The translations under genes and the position numbers were made by a program. A stretch of 64,000 nt of DNA, taken from contig CM049316.1 in the NCBI GenBank assembly GCA_026874595.1, positions 57,545,676-57,609,675 on the forward strand. The letters are read 5' to 3'. The notes below the pieces were generated by a model. That model was not told the origin of the DNA and made no database searches. It saw only the letters and a list, made by a program, of their open reading frames with translations. Within the stretch, counting starts at the first letter, position 1; each line of letters begins with the position of its first letter. This document shows, piece after piece, positions 46,600 through 57,675 of the stretch. The DNA is from Sipunculus nudus (taxonomy: Eukaryota; Annelida; Sipuncula; Golfingiida; Sipunculidae).

Positions 46600-46690
46600 G
46601 CCATTAAGACCTTGAGGCACTGGTGGGATCTTCAGCTAAGAAGTCCTATGCCTTAACCACTAGGCAACATCCTACCTCTAATAGTATTCT
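46600..46690 (-). repeat. Degenerate tRNA-derived SINE fragment
   Basis: The minus strand has TTGCCTAGTGGTTAAGGCA (46649-46668), an A-box/D-arm of Leu/Ser tRNA type, followed by GACTTCTTAGC. The B box is not recognisable. It lies in the intron between exons 2 and 3. Confidence 0.4.
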
Positions 46691-46839
46691 TTTTATGATA
46701 AAAAAGTGCTACTTACCTTCAAGTGCATGTTTTACATCATCTGAATAATACCCAGATACTCTGATACAACATATAAATTTAAGATAATAATTGGGCAGTA
46801 TACTGTTATTATTTAGAAAGCAAATTAGTAATATCTTAC

Positions 46840-46902
46840 CAGTTTTGGTCCAGTAAGGCTGCAGAGAAAAATCAGGGTCAGCTGCTCTGCTGCTCTCACC
46901 AC
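46840..46902 (-). CDS. CCNDBP1: CCNDBP1 coding exon 2
   Basis: 63 nt, phase 1 in and out, reading (G)GESSRAADPDFSLQPYWTKT. The acceptor is AATCTTACAG and the donor GTAAGATATT. It provides the FNREMFWRRL-like stretch of the human protein. Confidence 0.85.
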
Positions 46903-47494
46903 CTGTAAGATTTCACAATGTAATATAACATGCCAAGGTTCCACTGTCCTCAGAAACAGTGATGTTGTACTTTAATCTGGACTTGAATCACTCAAGGGTC
47001 CTCGACTGGGACTCTGAGGTTAGTACTCTAGGAATCAGGCAAAGTCCATCTTGAGTCGAGTAAAAAAAGCTCTGTCACATAATTTAAATACTCATATACA
47101 CATGAAAACTATTAAAAGAATATTACATAAAAAGACTATATATACTAAGCTTTAGTACCACATTGGAAGGTAAATGTGACCAAATGTTCATGTAAAAGTA
47201 CACATGAAAATGTCAATTACAAAATTAAATTTCTTTTAACGAGAAGATTCATACTGGACTAAGACTTGGACTCTGGGTCCAAATGACTCAAACTCCAAAA
47301 AGGTCGACTAGAATTTAAACCTAAAGGACTCTGATCTGAACTTAGATGGTGTGACTTTGAAAACAGATGTTCAATGAACCATCATACAGTAAGCCTTTCA
47401 GTCATGGTCTGAAGATTCATGGTAGAGTACTTCATGTGCTTTTATGAACAGGAATTAGAATAAACAAGGCCATATAATCACCATAGTTTAGTCC

Positions 47495-47615
47495 GTGAAT
47501 ACAGGACGTTTCGGACACGGACGGTCCGGACTTGAACAGTCCGAGCTAGGACAGTCTGGACTAGGATGTTTCGGACAGGCTTTTCTGCAGGGGAGGATGT
47601 TTCGGACAGTTCAAT
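47495..47615. repeat. Cluster of GTTTCGGACA / GTCCGGAC motifs
   Basis: AGGACGTTTCGGACAC, GGACGGTCCGGACTTG, ACAGTCCGAG, GGACAGTCTGGAC and two copies of AGGATGTTTCGGACAG lie within about 115 bp. A further TTCGGACATG is at 47884. It looks like subterminal repeats of a decayed transposon. Confidence 0.55.
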
Positions 47616-47959
47616 ATTATTACCAGAAAATGACATTTTGTTGTTGTAATTTTTAGTGTTTCAATGTACCCATATGTTTAATGATATAATATTCATTTGC
47701 CTCCAAAATATGGGGATTAATTGAGGTTTCTTTTTATGTTATTTGTAAGAAAAAAGATACAGTATTAAACAGAATAGAGTGAAACAGTTTTCAATATTCA
47801 ACATAAGCACATTCCCATTGTCAACACCTTAAAACAAATATACATTGCTCATTCCCTGAAAATCACCGTAAAAGGTTAATCAGTTCGGACATGCTGTTGT
47901 AATCAATTTTATGGAAAGTTCTGTTCACATAAGCAGTATTCATTATCCTCATCTTTAAT

Positions 47960-48169
47960 TTATATGTTAGGGTGACCACCTCTCAAGTTCTGGCTGACAC
48001 TACAAAGCAATTCTGGGATGGCAATTCTATCTGAAACTCTGTCCTCACACAGATTATGTAATCTGGCTTGCAATTCCTTGTGAATTTTCTTTAACCTTTT
48101 CTTTTGACAAACTCCACGTTCAGCTTGCTGCACTTTCCAGAAGGTTTTCACATATACATATCTTTCCAA
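47960..48169 (-). pseudogene. Small unrecognised ORF, possible transposon protein remnant
   Basis: 69 codons, MERYVYVKTFWKVQQAERGV then CQKKRLKKIHKELQARLH. The YVYVKTFWK...C...ARLH pattern is faintly like the FLYWCH-type zinc finger of MULE transposases, but the full set of ligands is not visible. It lies 350 bp from the GTTTCGGACA cluster. I do not assign a function. Confidence 0.25.
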
Positions 48170-48179
48170 GCCTTTGTTG

Positions 48180-49118
48180 AATTTTTTTTTTCAAACAAGT
48201 ATAGCAATGTTTATTGATATTACTGTGTTTTGTATTTTACATTTCTGTCACATTGTGGCAAACACTATATATTTGGCCATATAACATTACAGAAGGGTTG
48301 CAATAATACCAGCTTTCATGTCGTGATAATGATAATTTATGGCATTATACCGAAGTTAAAATGTAGCAGGGTTAGCCAATCCTTTACACTTCCAGTACCT
48401 TCCTTTAGACTGTTAAAAAATTTCATGTTAAAACAGTTTATATTACATCAAAGTTGTGAAAAAGATTAAAAACCATCTGTATATGCCTATATGTGACTAC
48501 TTAAATACAAAATTTAGGAATGATCTGCATCAGTGGGTATCATAATCCCACCCTGGTGAAAATGATGCTCCACCACAGGCTGGTTCATATCCGGTAAACT
48601 ATTACCTGCTGATTCATGTTACCCTTGTTGCCATCAGCCACCCATCATGTGCAGTGTTATCAGTATTGACAGCCATGCTAAAGGAACTTGTGCACTTTCA
48701 TGTGTTAGTAAATGTTAAGATGCAGACACCAGCTTTTCCACCTGTCTAAGACAGACAAACACATGACAGGAAAAGCATTTTTCATTTTATATCCATCTAT
48801 TGGACAGGTGAACCTCCAGCTGTTCCCCACATTACAAATAATGAATAATACATAAAAAAAAAAAAAAACAGTGTGGTAACTTGGAACCCCCCAGCTACTT
48901 GGGCCTATATTCAATCACAACATTAGAGGGTAACAGCAAAGGTTAAATATGCCCCATAAATGTCAAATTGAAGTGACCGATTGAAAAGTTTGATATGATG
49001 ATAGGATGCATCTATAGTGGACAGGCAAATTTTACTGCAGAAAAGGCAAAACAACATTTATGCCTTTCAGCTTGGATTGTGAACATTTCAAATAATTACG
49101 ACCCCTGATGACTTTTAC
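48180..49118. other. CCNDBP1 first coding intron, nothing recognised
   Basis: AT-rich. A 15-bp A-run near 48855. No element ends or exons were seen. Confidence 0.5.
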
Positions 49119-49224
49119 CTTTGAGCTGGTCAACAACCAGCTGCAGGTTTTCAATCAGAGAACTGAATATATTCGACATATCTGCTGCATGCTCAGTCTG
49201 GGAAGTTCTTGTACTGTCTGCCAT
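49119..49224 (-). CDS. CCNDBP1: CCNDBP1 coding exon 1 (start codon)
   Basis: Reads MADSTRTSQTEHAADMSNIF then SSLIENLQLVVDQLK(G). The start ATG at 49224 has the context AACATGG. The exon begins upstream at 49247 after the acceptor TTTCCTTTCAG, so a non-coding first exon lies further right. The donor is GTAAAAGTC. Confidence 0.87.
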
Positions 49225-49247
49225 GTTTGGAGCAATGTAGTCTGCCC

Positions 49248-50292
49248 CTGAAAGGAAACACAATGTTTATACAAAACATATGTAACATCAATTTTCAAGC
49301 AGATATATTCCCACTTCAGTTTGAATATTAAACCTTCTAAGGCATTTCTCAGTTACATACTGGTGTTAGAAACAGGCACAAAAAAAAGAAATGAAAGAAA
49401 AAGGGCTGCCATATCACAAGCCAGACTTTTATGTGGACATGAAAGCCGGTTTATGTAATATATTGATATTTGTTAAATTATTTGTGACATGGACAATATT
49501 TGAAACAAAGCAATACACTACAAGTTAAAGCTTGTATAAAGTTTCTGTCATTACTTCAGCTTCACTACCTCCATTGCCAAAAAATGCTCAAAATCGTTCA
49601 GCTAAATTTGGTTTAACACAATAAAGTATATAATTTTATTAAAAAAACCCTAAGTGCTTCATGTGATGGGGTCAGACTTCCAGTGTAGCATATTTTAATG
49701 TGGCTTTGTGCGATTGGGGATCTGACCTAACGTTACCACAAACACAGAGGCAGGCATAGTGGAAGTTAACTATGATCTGTGACGACCAAACCACCCCACC
49801 CCCCTCCCCTCACATGAAGCAGGACCCTTCCTGTGACCAGGTGGAATTACCCCATCACTCTAGTGCATGGGAGCACAACAGGTCATGGGGGGGGGGGGGG
49901 GTTCACAGGAAGGAGCGTACATTCTACATCCCTCCCCCTCCCCCATGCCGCCTGCAGTGATGAAACATCTTGCACTGTTAACAGAAAACTGTTTTGTCAC
50001 CTCCCCATATATAGAGGTTAGTGGTATGATCATATTTTCCAGAAAAGGTAGTTTTATTTTCAGTTTCACAGATGGGGTGCCATTAAAACTTCTTAACCAT
50101 GTCAAAAGTATCTAATTTTCAATACAACTGCAAAATTAAGATCAAATACTTTAATTATTTTGTATTTTGGTCTAAGAAGACACGGGCCGTACTTCTCATA
50201 ACCCCCATGACTGAAGACAATTTTTTTGTACGGGTCCCATTTTATAAGATTAATAGACTTAATCAAGCTGGGAATTTATGCAATTAGCTTAT
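49248..50292. other. CCNDBP1 5' intron, C/G-tract-rich
   Basis: Contains CCACCCCACCCCCCTCCCC near 49790 and a run of 14 G at 49887-49900. Overlapping open frames here are by-products of these tracts. No gene is supported. Confidence 0.5.
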
Positions 50293-50699
50293 CATAACAG
50301 AATTTTGTCTCTAAAAAATGAGATACTTAAGTTACTGGGGGGTTTTCTCCCTTTCATAGACACAGATCATACAGAGGTTAGAATCCCACCCAAGTGCATA
50401 CAGTATTACATGGGATGGTGACTAAAAAATGTACTCTCAAATATATCTAACATATCTCACCCTTGGTGGCTAACCCCCCCCCCCCCCCCATAATTCATAA
50501 CAGAATTTTGTCTCTAAAAAATGAGATACTTAAGTTACTGGGGGGTTTTCTCCCTTTCATAGACACAGATCATACAGAGGTTAGAATCCCACCCAAGTGC
50601 ATACAGTATTACATGGGATGGTGACTAAAAAATGTACTCTCAAATATATCTAACATATCTCACCCTTGGTGGCTAACCCCCCCCCCCCCCCCCCCCCCA
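50293..50699 (+). repeat. 203-bp tandem duplication ending in poly-C
   Basis: CATAACAGAATTTTGTCTCT at 50293 and 50496. The two units appear identical apart from poly-C length (about 13 versus 20) at 50475-50489 and 50679-50698. Confidence 0.93.
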
Positions 50700-50703
50700 T
50701 TTA

Positions 50704-51285
50704 GCTGTGACAATCTGACTCAGTAGGCAATGATCATTGGGCTGGTTAGCCTTCTTGAGTTGTGATACAAGCAATATCAAGGAATGCATCACAGTAGTGT
50801 TCCATCATGTTGCATTCTTATTGCAGTAAACAGCCCATAATCTTAACATTATGCTACCGATGCTGAATTAACACAAGAGAATACATGTGAATTCACAACC
50901 CAAACTGAAACTCTGTCTCTATGGTAACAAGTCATTTCCTGTATCGCGTACAAGTTGACTGTGTCCCATAATCCGTGCAGGCCATGCTTGTATTCATACG
51001 GTCATAAATTTAACAAACATGCAGAGGTTTGTTTTACCAATAAGCTGCATTAAAACGGAACTTTTCTCACTTATGTTTGGTGTTGTTAGAAAGTAAATTA
51101 AAAGAGCTATTAATGATTAGTCTGGTTTATGTCAATTGACAGTGTACCTGTATGCCATGGGGTGTTGTGAAAAAAAGAACAAAAATATTTGCATCCTCAT
51201 AGTGCCTTATAATCCATTCCTCAGACCTAGATGTAAAGGCACTCTGACAGCCAGTAATCTGACAGTAATGTCAGAGGGCCAATAG
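50704..51285 (-). repeat. Dispersed repeat family E, copy 2
   Basis: Its reverse complement matches 314-905 block by block (CCTCTGACATTACTG, GAGGATGCAAATATTT, TACAGGAAATGACTTGTTAC). A C-tract (51294-51309) follows immediately. Confidence 0.7.
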
Positions 51286-51809
51286 CTTGCTACCCCCCCC
51301 CCCCCCCCACCACCACCCCACCACTCCATGAAGGAGGGCCTTACAAAAATAAAAATCCCTCAGTTTTTGAGACAGCTTAATTGAAGGCTGGGTACAAGTC
51401 TAGAATTCAGGCTGCTGTTCTGGGCACGTTAAGAAACCACAGATACATGTGAAACATTGTATTAATATATCCAGTTTGCTCCTTTGTAAGTTAATGGTAT
51501 CTTATATCCTTCCCATGTACCTCTTACCCTGTAATAATGTACAATTCATCCTTCCTTCACGCAATTTAACATGCTCGTATCAGTCATGTTTCCTCCCTCT
51601 TGCTTGTTTACACCACTTGGCTTATATGCACATATCCTGCCTACGTCATTCTCATCCGTTGTCTTGCGCCCTTCAGGCATCATGGATATATATTTTGTGT
51701 ATTTCAAGGGTTAGGGTTCACAAATGAAAGTGACTCAACCTTGTCCGCGCGAAGCGCGAGATTCGCGCGAGACGGAGTCGGGTTTAGTGGCAGGCAGTTA
51801 ACAAACGGC
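51286..51809. other. Unannotated stretch with CpG-rich inverted repeats at its end
   Basis: Mostly featureless. At 51744-51775, CCGCGCGAAGCGCGAGATTC followed by GCGCGAGAC forms short CpG-rich inverted repeats just before the fold-back at 51810. Confidence 0.5.
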
Positions 51810-51893
51810 TGAGGGTTAATTTTTTTAAGCTTTTGCGACGTCCGGGCGCAAAGCGCCCGGACGAAGCATACGCTTGACAAAAATTAACCCTCA
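51810..51893. mobile_element. 84-bp fold-back (mini-MITE) with CpG-rich hairpin core
   Basis: Ends TGAGGGTTAATTTTT and AAAAATTAACCCTCA are perfect inverted repeats. Near the centre CGTCCGGGCGC / GCGCCCGGACG (51839-51849 and 51853-51863) form an 11-bp perfect stem with an AAA loop. Confidence 0.75.
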
Positions 51894-51967
51894 TTTTAAC
51901 AACTATGACCAATTCTGAAGAGTAGATTTAATTATCCCCATTCTCAACCCCTCACAACCAACTCGTC

Positions 51968-52040
51968 TTGCATGGCGCAGTGGAAGCGCATAGCACTTGT
52001 TAATCCATGATTGCTGGTTCAAGACCCGGTGGAGAACTTC
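51968..52040 (+). repeat. tRNA-derived sequence (Asn-like), probable SINE head
   Basis: An A box TGGCGCAGTGGAAGCGCA starts at 51973 and a B box GGTTCAAGACC lies at 52017-52027, with CTTGTTAAT between them at the anticodon-loop position (GTT, Asn). The stems are too damaged for a functional tRNA. Confidence 0.55.
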
Positions 52041-52142
52041 ACAATTGCATGTTATGTGTACTAATAATTCCATTTCTCATTACAGGTTCGCCACTAGACG
52101 GAGACACAGATACATACGGCAGACATACAAACAAGAAACTAG

Positions 52143-53480
52143 AAACAAGGGACCCATGGGTCACGGCACTCAGCTGATCATGATTAGACTATAAATGTTT
52201 CTTCACTGTGATACTATATCGAGTCGATAAAGCTTATATCATGTACATGTTGGGCTATTATAAAGGAATGTAATGTAATATGTGAGTAAATGATAAATGA
52301 AATTACCTGACTGATGGATTAATAGAGTCAAATAAAGTGGTTTATTTTTTATTTATTTAGGAGGGGTTGAAAATTGTGATATATTTGAGCAAATATGAAT
52401 GTAATGACAGCAGTAGTAGAATGATGATAAGGCTATTGAAGGATCTAAAGTGTATGGTAGTCTGCAAGCATTCAATTTGACAGATATGATGTTATGATTA
52501 ACTATGCTGATGAAGTGATTTATGAATATGTGACTGTATGACACAATATCTCTTTAGTCTTGACAAGGTACATTATTGTGATGCCCACTATATCTACATA
52601 TTACACAATATTGACATAATTTCTGGCATGTACATAGGTACCTATGGATGAATAGTTATACAAAATATTAAAGTATGAATATATCTGATTCATCTTGTTC
52701 TTGCTTACTGAGGCTGACTTTGGGATGGGGTTTGGAGAAGGGAAAAGTGAGGGCAGCACGAAGGTGGATGTAGAAATATTCTATTGTAATGTTTTTCATT
52801 TATATAAGAATATGAAAAGCTAAGAGGAAAGGGGCCCTCCTACTTGGTTATAGTAAAGTTCTAAATATATGATTGCAAACTAATACTCTGACAAGACTGT
52901 CATGAAGAAAAACAGTAAAAGTTTTGAGATACTGTGTTGCATACGAAAATTTACAGATGGACAGGCAAGTGGACAGAATGGACTAATACCTTTATTTCAC
53001 TTTCAAGAGAATAATGCATTTAAGTTTATATATAATCCTATTTTTTTAAGCAGATCCACTTTTTCCATTAAGAAGTTTTTATCTGAATCATTTTTTTATT
53101 TACAGGTTTATAATTTTTTAATTAAAAAACCTGAAAATATAAGTTAAAATATTAGAATTGTTGCAAAAGTTGCAATCATTATATTTACAGAGTAAAAACA
53201 TTGGGTCATATTATGCATACACATATATTTTATTATTTTTAAATCATAAAAGTTTTAACTGATTTTAAAAAAAATAATGCCACAACATGGCATCTACAAG
53301 AATATTCCTTGAATCACAATTGAAATGTTTTGCACATTGGAGTTTTCAGGACATGCTTAATTTTATTCACCAAAATAAAATAAAAGTAAATTTGATAAAA
53401 TAAAACATATTTTCAAATAAAGTATACACACTGTTGGTTGAATGAGGGACAAACAATATCATTGTGCTAATTAATATCCC
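52143..53480 (+). repeat. Family C repeat, full-length copy
   Basis: Starts ACAAGGGACCCATGGGTCAC and ACTCAGCTGATCATGATTAG, includes ACTATATCGAGTCGATAAAG, and ends GGTTGAATGAGGGACAAACA. Collinear with 19135-20720 and, at its end, with 14560-14945. Non-coding. Confidence 0.85.
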
Positions 53481-53849
53481 AGTTTTAATTAATTACTGGA
53501 ATTAATAGTCAATTTCACACCTGGTGAAGTTTTTACTCTTCTGAAGTAAGGAATTACTTATCTCATGAACATCCACACTTTCACAGCAATACACCACTTT
53601 GTGGACACAATTAAATGTACACTTTAATCATTGTAACCCTGGTGGTTCAATACAAAATCTAAAATGTAGCATGTCCAAGAATAAAATAAAATACAGAAAA
53701 ATTATAACATTCATCTAGTTTATGCACCAGCTGGGGGGGGGTGGGATGAGTGCAGGGCAGAGGGGATGCCTGCTAGTAGTGGCCAAGCAGGGCCAAGGTA
53801 AGCTGCCTGGGGTGGGTTACATAATGCAAGTGAAGGCTGTACTACTAGG
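53481..53849. other. Spacer with G-rich patch
   Basis: 53731-53815 is GC-rich (GGGGGGGGTGGGATGAG, GCCAAGCAGGGCCAAGG). No exon or element is supported. Confidence 0.45.
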
Positions 53850-55300
53850 TTGGCTAGATGTAAACAACACTTGACATGATGTTTGAAAACATGAATAAAA
53901 GCTATTCATTCCAAACAATTTCTTTTGAACGTTCAGATTTTAAAAGATTAAATCCTTATGCATATATGCTTGGAAAATTAAATCAACAGTGCCAAAGTTG
54001 GACAAAATTTAAGGTATTGATTTTTTATTTATGCTAATAACTTGAAAAATTTGCAAAATTCAGATCTAATTTTGGGTAAACAATTGAATCTTGATTAAAT
54101 AAAGTTATATTCCTGAAAAAAAGTCTCTAGGTTCAGCAATTCTCATGTTAGGGGAGTAAATATATTTCCTGATTTTTTTAAAAATTGCATTATGTTTTGG
54201 CCCATAACTTCAAAATAATACCCAATACTGACCTAATTTTTGGTATGTTCTTAGAAAATGTATAAAATAATGTGAATACTAAATACGATCAAAAACAGAT
54301 CAGTGGTTTTGATATTAGGCAGCCTTGAAGTGTAAGAATGGCTTTTTTTAAGGAAAACAGAGTTTTTTTTCTTAATATCTCGAAAGAACAAAGTCCTAAT
54401 GACCCAATTTTCGGTATGGTTGGAGATTTTGGGGACATCTAAAATTATGTCAACAGCCGGGGGAGCATAGAGATGTGCACTGATTGACCTACAGTCATCA
54501 AAGTGGACTGCTTGACAATGTAAGGGAATACAACAAGAGCCTCCAAAAATATTCAATAACTAGCCTAATTTTGCAGCTTTTATTTTCAAATTTCAGATTT
54601 TAACAGATTAAATCCTTATGTATACATGCTGTGAAAATTTAATCCACAGTACTTACAGGAAAAAAACGTGACATGGCCAAAGTTGGGTAACATTTAAGGT
54701 ACCAATTTTATATTTTTGCCAATATTTAAAAAAAATTTAACAAATTTTGATCTAATTTTTGGTATACAATTAAATTTTGATTAATTAAAGTTGTATTACT
54801 CAAAAAAAGTCTCTACCTTTAACACTTTTGGTCTTAAGTGACCAAATATCTTCCTGATTTTTTTACAAAGTCCATTATGTTTGGGCCCATAACTTTTTAT
54901 ATATAATACTGACTTTTATATATATAATACTGACTTAATATCTGGCATGTACATAGCAACTATATAGAGGAATATTTATGGTAAATATGAAGAAAACCAG
55001 ATGAGTGGTTTTGATATTAGGCAGTCCTGAAGTGTGAAAATAGATTTCTAATAAAAAATTGAGGTTTTTCCTTAATATCTCAAAGGAACGAAGTCCTATT
55101 GACCCAATTTTTTGCATGGTAGGAGATTTTGGGGACATCTAACTGTATGCCGAAATTCAGATTCGTAGGTCCAACGGTGTCGAAACGTGCCAGTCTTACG
55201 GACAGCCATCCAGACGGACAGACAGACGGACGGACGGCCGGACGGACGACGGACAATGGACCATGACTATAGCTCAGATGATTTATAGTGAGCTGAGCTA
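53850..55300 (+). repeat. Family A repeat, copy 4 (two monomers)
   Basis: Closest to copy 2 (20741-22145), with the same two-monomer order. It has a CGGACGGACGGCCGGACGG tract at 55227-55245 and the terminal hairpin at 55270-55300. Confidence 0.85.
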
Positions 55301-56015
55301 ACCATAAACATAGACACCAGAAGTTTTATTCATTCACTCACACTCAATGGCTCAAACAGCAGCCTGAATTCTAGATGTGCTCCGAAGGCTGCTTTGCTCT
55401 AATTTTGTTCATTTGCTCTGGCTGAATGAATTATAAAAGCTTTTCTTATTTATGTCGCTTTACTTTCGGTTTATACACGAACAATTACGGTATCGATACA
55501 TAATCGTGAATTTATAGCTGTTCACGCTGAATTTTGCGGTTACCATGATTATGGCCATCCTTATTATCAGATTCTGATCAGTTAGCATCTACCTTTTGGT
55601 AATAATGTAAAACTTACAACTTTTCGCAACTGTCAGGGTTGTCAAGACCTTTAGATAGGCCTCGGTGCCTTGAGAACGTCAGGTGGTGGGTTTCGAAACC
55701 TGATGCGGACGATAATAGGGGATCAGAAAACTCCTTAAAAGCAATCTAGTGAAGCTGATATAGTCTCATTAACTAAAAACAAATAATCTACATTTATACT
55801 TTACTAAGAAAATTTTCCCATATTTAATAAAATTTTGTCCAAAAATAGTAATTTTGATATATATTATGGAAATATTCTGTAATTATTGTACATATTATTG
55901 ATCGGTTGCAAGCGCGGTTGAGATTAAACTGCTATACTAGTTTGTATCATATCCCTCTGATCTGATTTTCAGCCCAAGCAGAGCAACAAAACAGCGTGAA
56001 AGCCAGCTAACAACC
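55301..56015 (+). promoter_or_regulatory. Upstream region of PDCD5
   Basis: Should contain the PDCD5 promoter, but I see no clear TATA box. A weak tRNA-like piece with TTTCGAAACC lies near 55690. TTTTCAG at 55966-55972 is an acceptor-like sequence, so a 5' non-coding intron is possible. Confidence 0.4.
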
Positions 56016-56078
56016 ATGGACGACGAACTGGCAGAAATTCGCGCTAAGAGGATGGCCGAGCTACAGGCTCAGATGGGG
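56016..56078 (+). CDS. PDCD5: PDCD5 (programmed cell death protein 5), coding exon 1
   Basis: Reads MDDELAEIRAKRMAELQAQM then G, followed by the donor GTGAGAGA (phase 0). Human PDCD5 starts with the same kind of helix (MADEELEALRRQRLAELQAK, from memory). The family is a small helical protein, about 125 residues, conserved from archaea to humans; in animals it associates with the CCT/TRiC chaperonin and with apoptosis regulation. The start context is AACCATGG. Together with exon 2 this gives the first 60 residues. It faces away from CCNDBP1, whose start codon is 6.8 kb to the left. Confidence 0.92.
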
Positions 56079-56921
56079 GTGAGAGAGTGTTGTTTATATA
56101 TTGTAACTCAAATGTTTAAACTGTTTCTAGAGTGTAAAAATATGAGTCCAACATAAACATATCTGAACTCACTTCACAAATGAGTTGTCAAATTTGATGG
56201 GTGTATAAACAGTATATATATACATGTGTTTTTTTTTTTTTTTTGGGGGGGGGGGAAGGATTAGAAAGATGGGTTATTTCGGGCAAATATTTAATTAATT
56301 ATTTAATATTATGTTTCAATAGAATATAAAAATATGTTCCATTTCTGTGTTAGTATATTTACAAGTATATTTCTTATATATGTGTTTGATATTTATATTC
56401 AAGATATATTTTGGTAATTTCAAGCAATAGAATTAATTATTATGCTGCGATTTAATATAAAAATTTAATTCCACTTCTTTGTAACTGTTCTATAAAGTAT
56501 ATGTCCTCAATGTATAATATAAATTCAACATATGTTTAGCTAGGTCACACACCATATATTTATAACAACTTATAAGTATGTAATGGGTGAAAATAGATAC
56601 TGGGCCTGCAACCTGTGACACTCAAGTCGGTCTTTCTACCGCTTCACTAATAAAGCAAGCTTCACTAGTAAGGCCAGTGTCCGGTTACATTTATGTCAGT
56701 GATTATTAAGTTAACTGAATCTTGAGAATAATTTGGATTTACTGATTTAAAAAAAAAGGATATTCCTCAGTTGCAAGGTCACTTCCCCCCTCCTGTATCC
56801 ATGCAAGTCTGTACCACTGTGATGTGAAACTTCTTTTTGTCAAGGAATTTTGCACAAATTTGTAAATATAAACATTTTTTTACAAAATATATCAAATTTA
56901 TTATATTTTTTATAACAACAG
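56079..56921 (+). other. PDCD5 intron 1
   Basis: AT-rich, with a T-run followed by a G-run near 56232-56256. No other feature was seen. The acceptor is TTTATAACAACAG, with the exon starting at 56922. Confidence 0.8.
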
Positions 56922-57039
56922 GGAGGTGGAGGTGAAGCCCAGGCCAAAAGACAGCAGCAAGAAGAGGCCAAACAGAGACAGCAGGAGATGAAGAACAGCA
57001 TCCTGTCACAGATCCTGGACCAGCAGGCCAGGGCTAGAT
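56922..57039 (+). CDS. PDCD5: PDCD5 coding exon 2
   Basis: 118 nt, reading GGGEAQAKRQQQEEAKQRQQ then EMKNSILSQILDQQARAR, with one base of the next codon, followed by the donor GTAAGGCT. EMKNSILSQILDQQARAR is the family's most recognisable segment (human EMRNSILAQVLDQSARAR, from memory). The next exon (LSNLALVKPEK-type) is not found up to the right edge. Confidence 0.93.
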
Positions 57040-57079
57040 GTAAGGCTGTACAGTATACTGTATCAATGAGGAAATATGA

Positions 57080-57345
57080 GAAAGGGGGGGGGCAGGGAGA
57101 CCGAGAGACAATGGGAGTGAATTTAAGACTGAGAGAGATAGAGAGAGAGATACAGTGACAGAGACAGAGAAATACAGATAGATATAGAGTGACAGAGACA
57201 GAAAGAGACAAAGGGAAAGAGAGACAATGTGAGTGAAAGACAGAGATCAAGAGAAACAGAGAGAGAGATACAGTGAGAGAGACAGAGGGAAACAGAGACA
57301 GAGAGAGAGACAGAGTGAGTGAGAAAGAGATAGAGACAAAAAGAT
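57080..57345. repeat. (GA)n / (ACAG)n microsatellite in the PDCD5 intron
   Basis: Long imperfect GAGA/GACAGA runs starting after a GGGGGGGG tract. The minus-strand Leu-Ser open frame here is a by-product of the microsatellite. Confidence 0.9.
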
Positions 57346-57675
57346 CAGTTAAATAGTATAATAGAATATTATTAGTAAAGTATAATATTTTAGTGACAAA
57401 ATGTTGTGTAAATAAATTATTGCAATGAGTATGCAAAGATAGAAGTACTGCCTTGTTTTGGAAAGAAAAACAAAAAAAAAGTATTTCCAGCTGCAGTGTT
57501 TTCCAAGGTATAGGAAATAAAAACAAAATATATACCGATTCATGATATTGATAATCCTTTAGTTTCTTGTCAGAGTTATCTGCAATCATTGTGGTCCTCT
57601 TTCAATAATTGATAAACTGAACCAACCATAAATACTATAATGATAATGTAACTTGAGGGAATAAGTTTACTACTC

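Larger units (their letters stand above)
1..49247 (-). other. CCNDBP1: CCNDBP1 (cyclin-D1-binding protein 1 / GCIP-like) gene, 5' and middle part
   Basis: Seven minus-strand exons join in one open frame with compatible phases and GT/AG borders: 49119-49247 (ATG at 49224), 46840-46902, 46211-46290, 3403-3484, 2406-2502, 1526-1596, 93-169. They encode about 192 residues and the gene continues past the left edge. Landmarks in order: N-terminal helix SSLIENLQLVVDQLK; QVIKLISKEATKLSLAFSDP; MFYSLPKTQG followed by LTLRRQTQQ; SVWELCDMFPSLPKDN; IKDALEEIEE. From memory these line up with human CCNDBP1 segments around VTVSREATTL, YYLLPKDQGITLRK, SVWVACQQMPQIPRDN and VKDAHEEMEQ. The family is a helical, HLH-related protein that binds cyclin D1 and acts as a cell-cycle regulator. 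The protein call rests on the ordered matches, not on a search. The intron 46210-3485 is about 42.7 kb and contains the prominin gene and most mobile elements here. A 5' non-coding exon must lie right of 49247, because an AG acceptor precedes this exon. Confidence 0.88.

Noticed and set aside
51968-52040. Functional tRNA-Asn
   Set aside because: A and B boxes are recognisable, but acceptor and anticodon stems do not pair properly; SINE or pseudo-tRNA fits better.
56840-57589. 249-codon minus-strand open frame overlapping PDCD5 exon 2
   Set aside because: Its middle is the (GA)n microsatellite read as Leu-Ser, and part is the antisense of PDCD5 exon 2.
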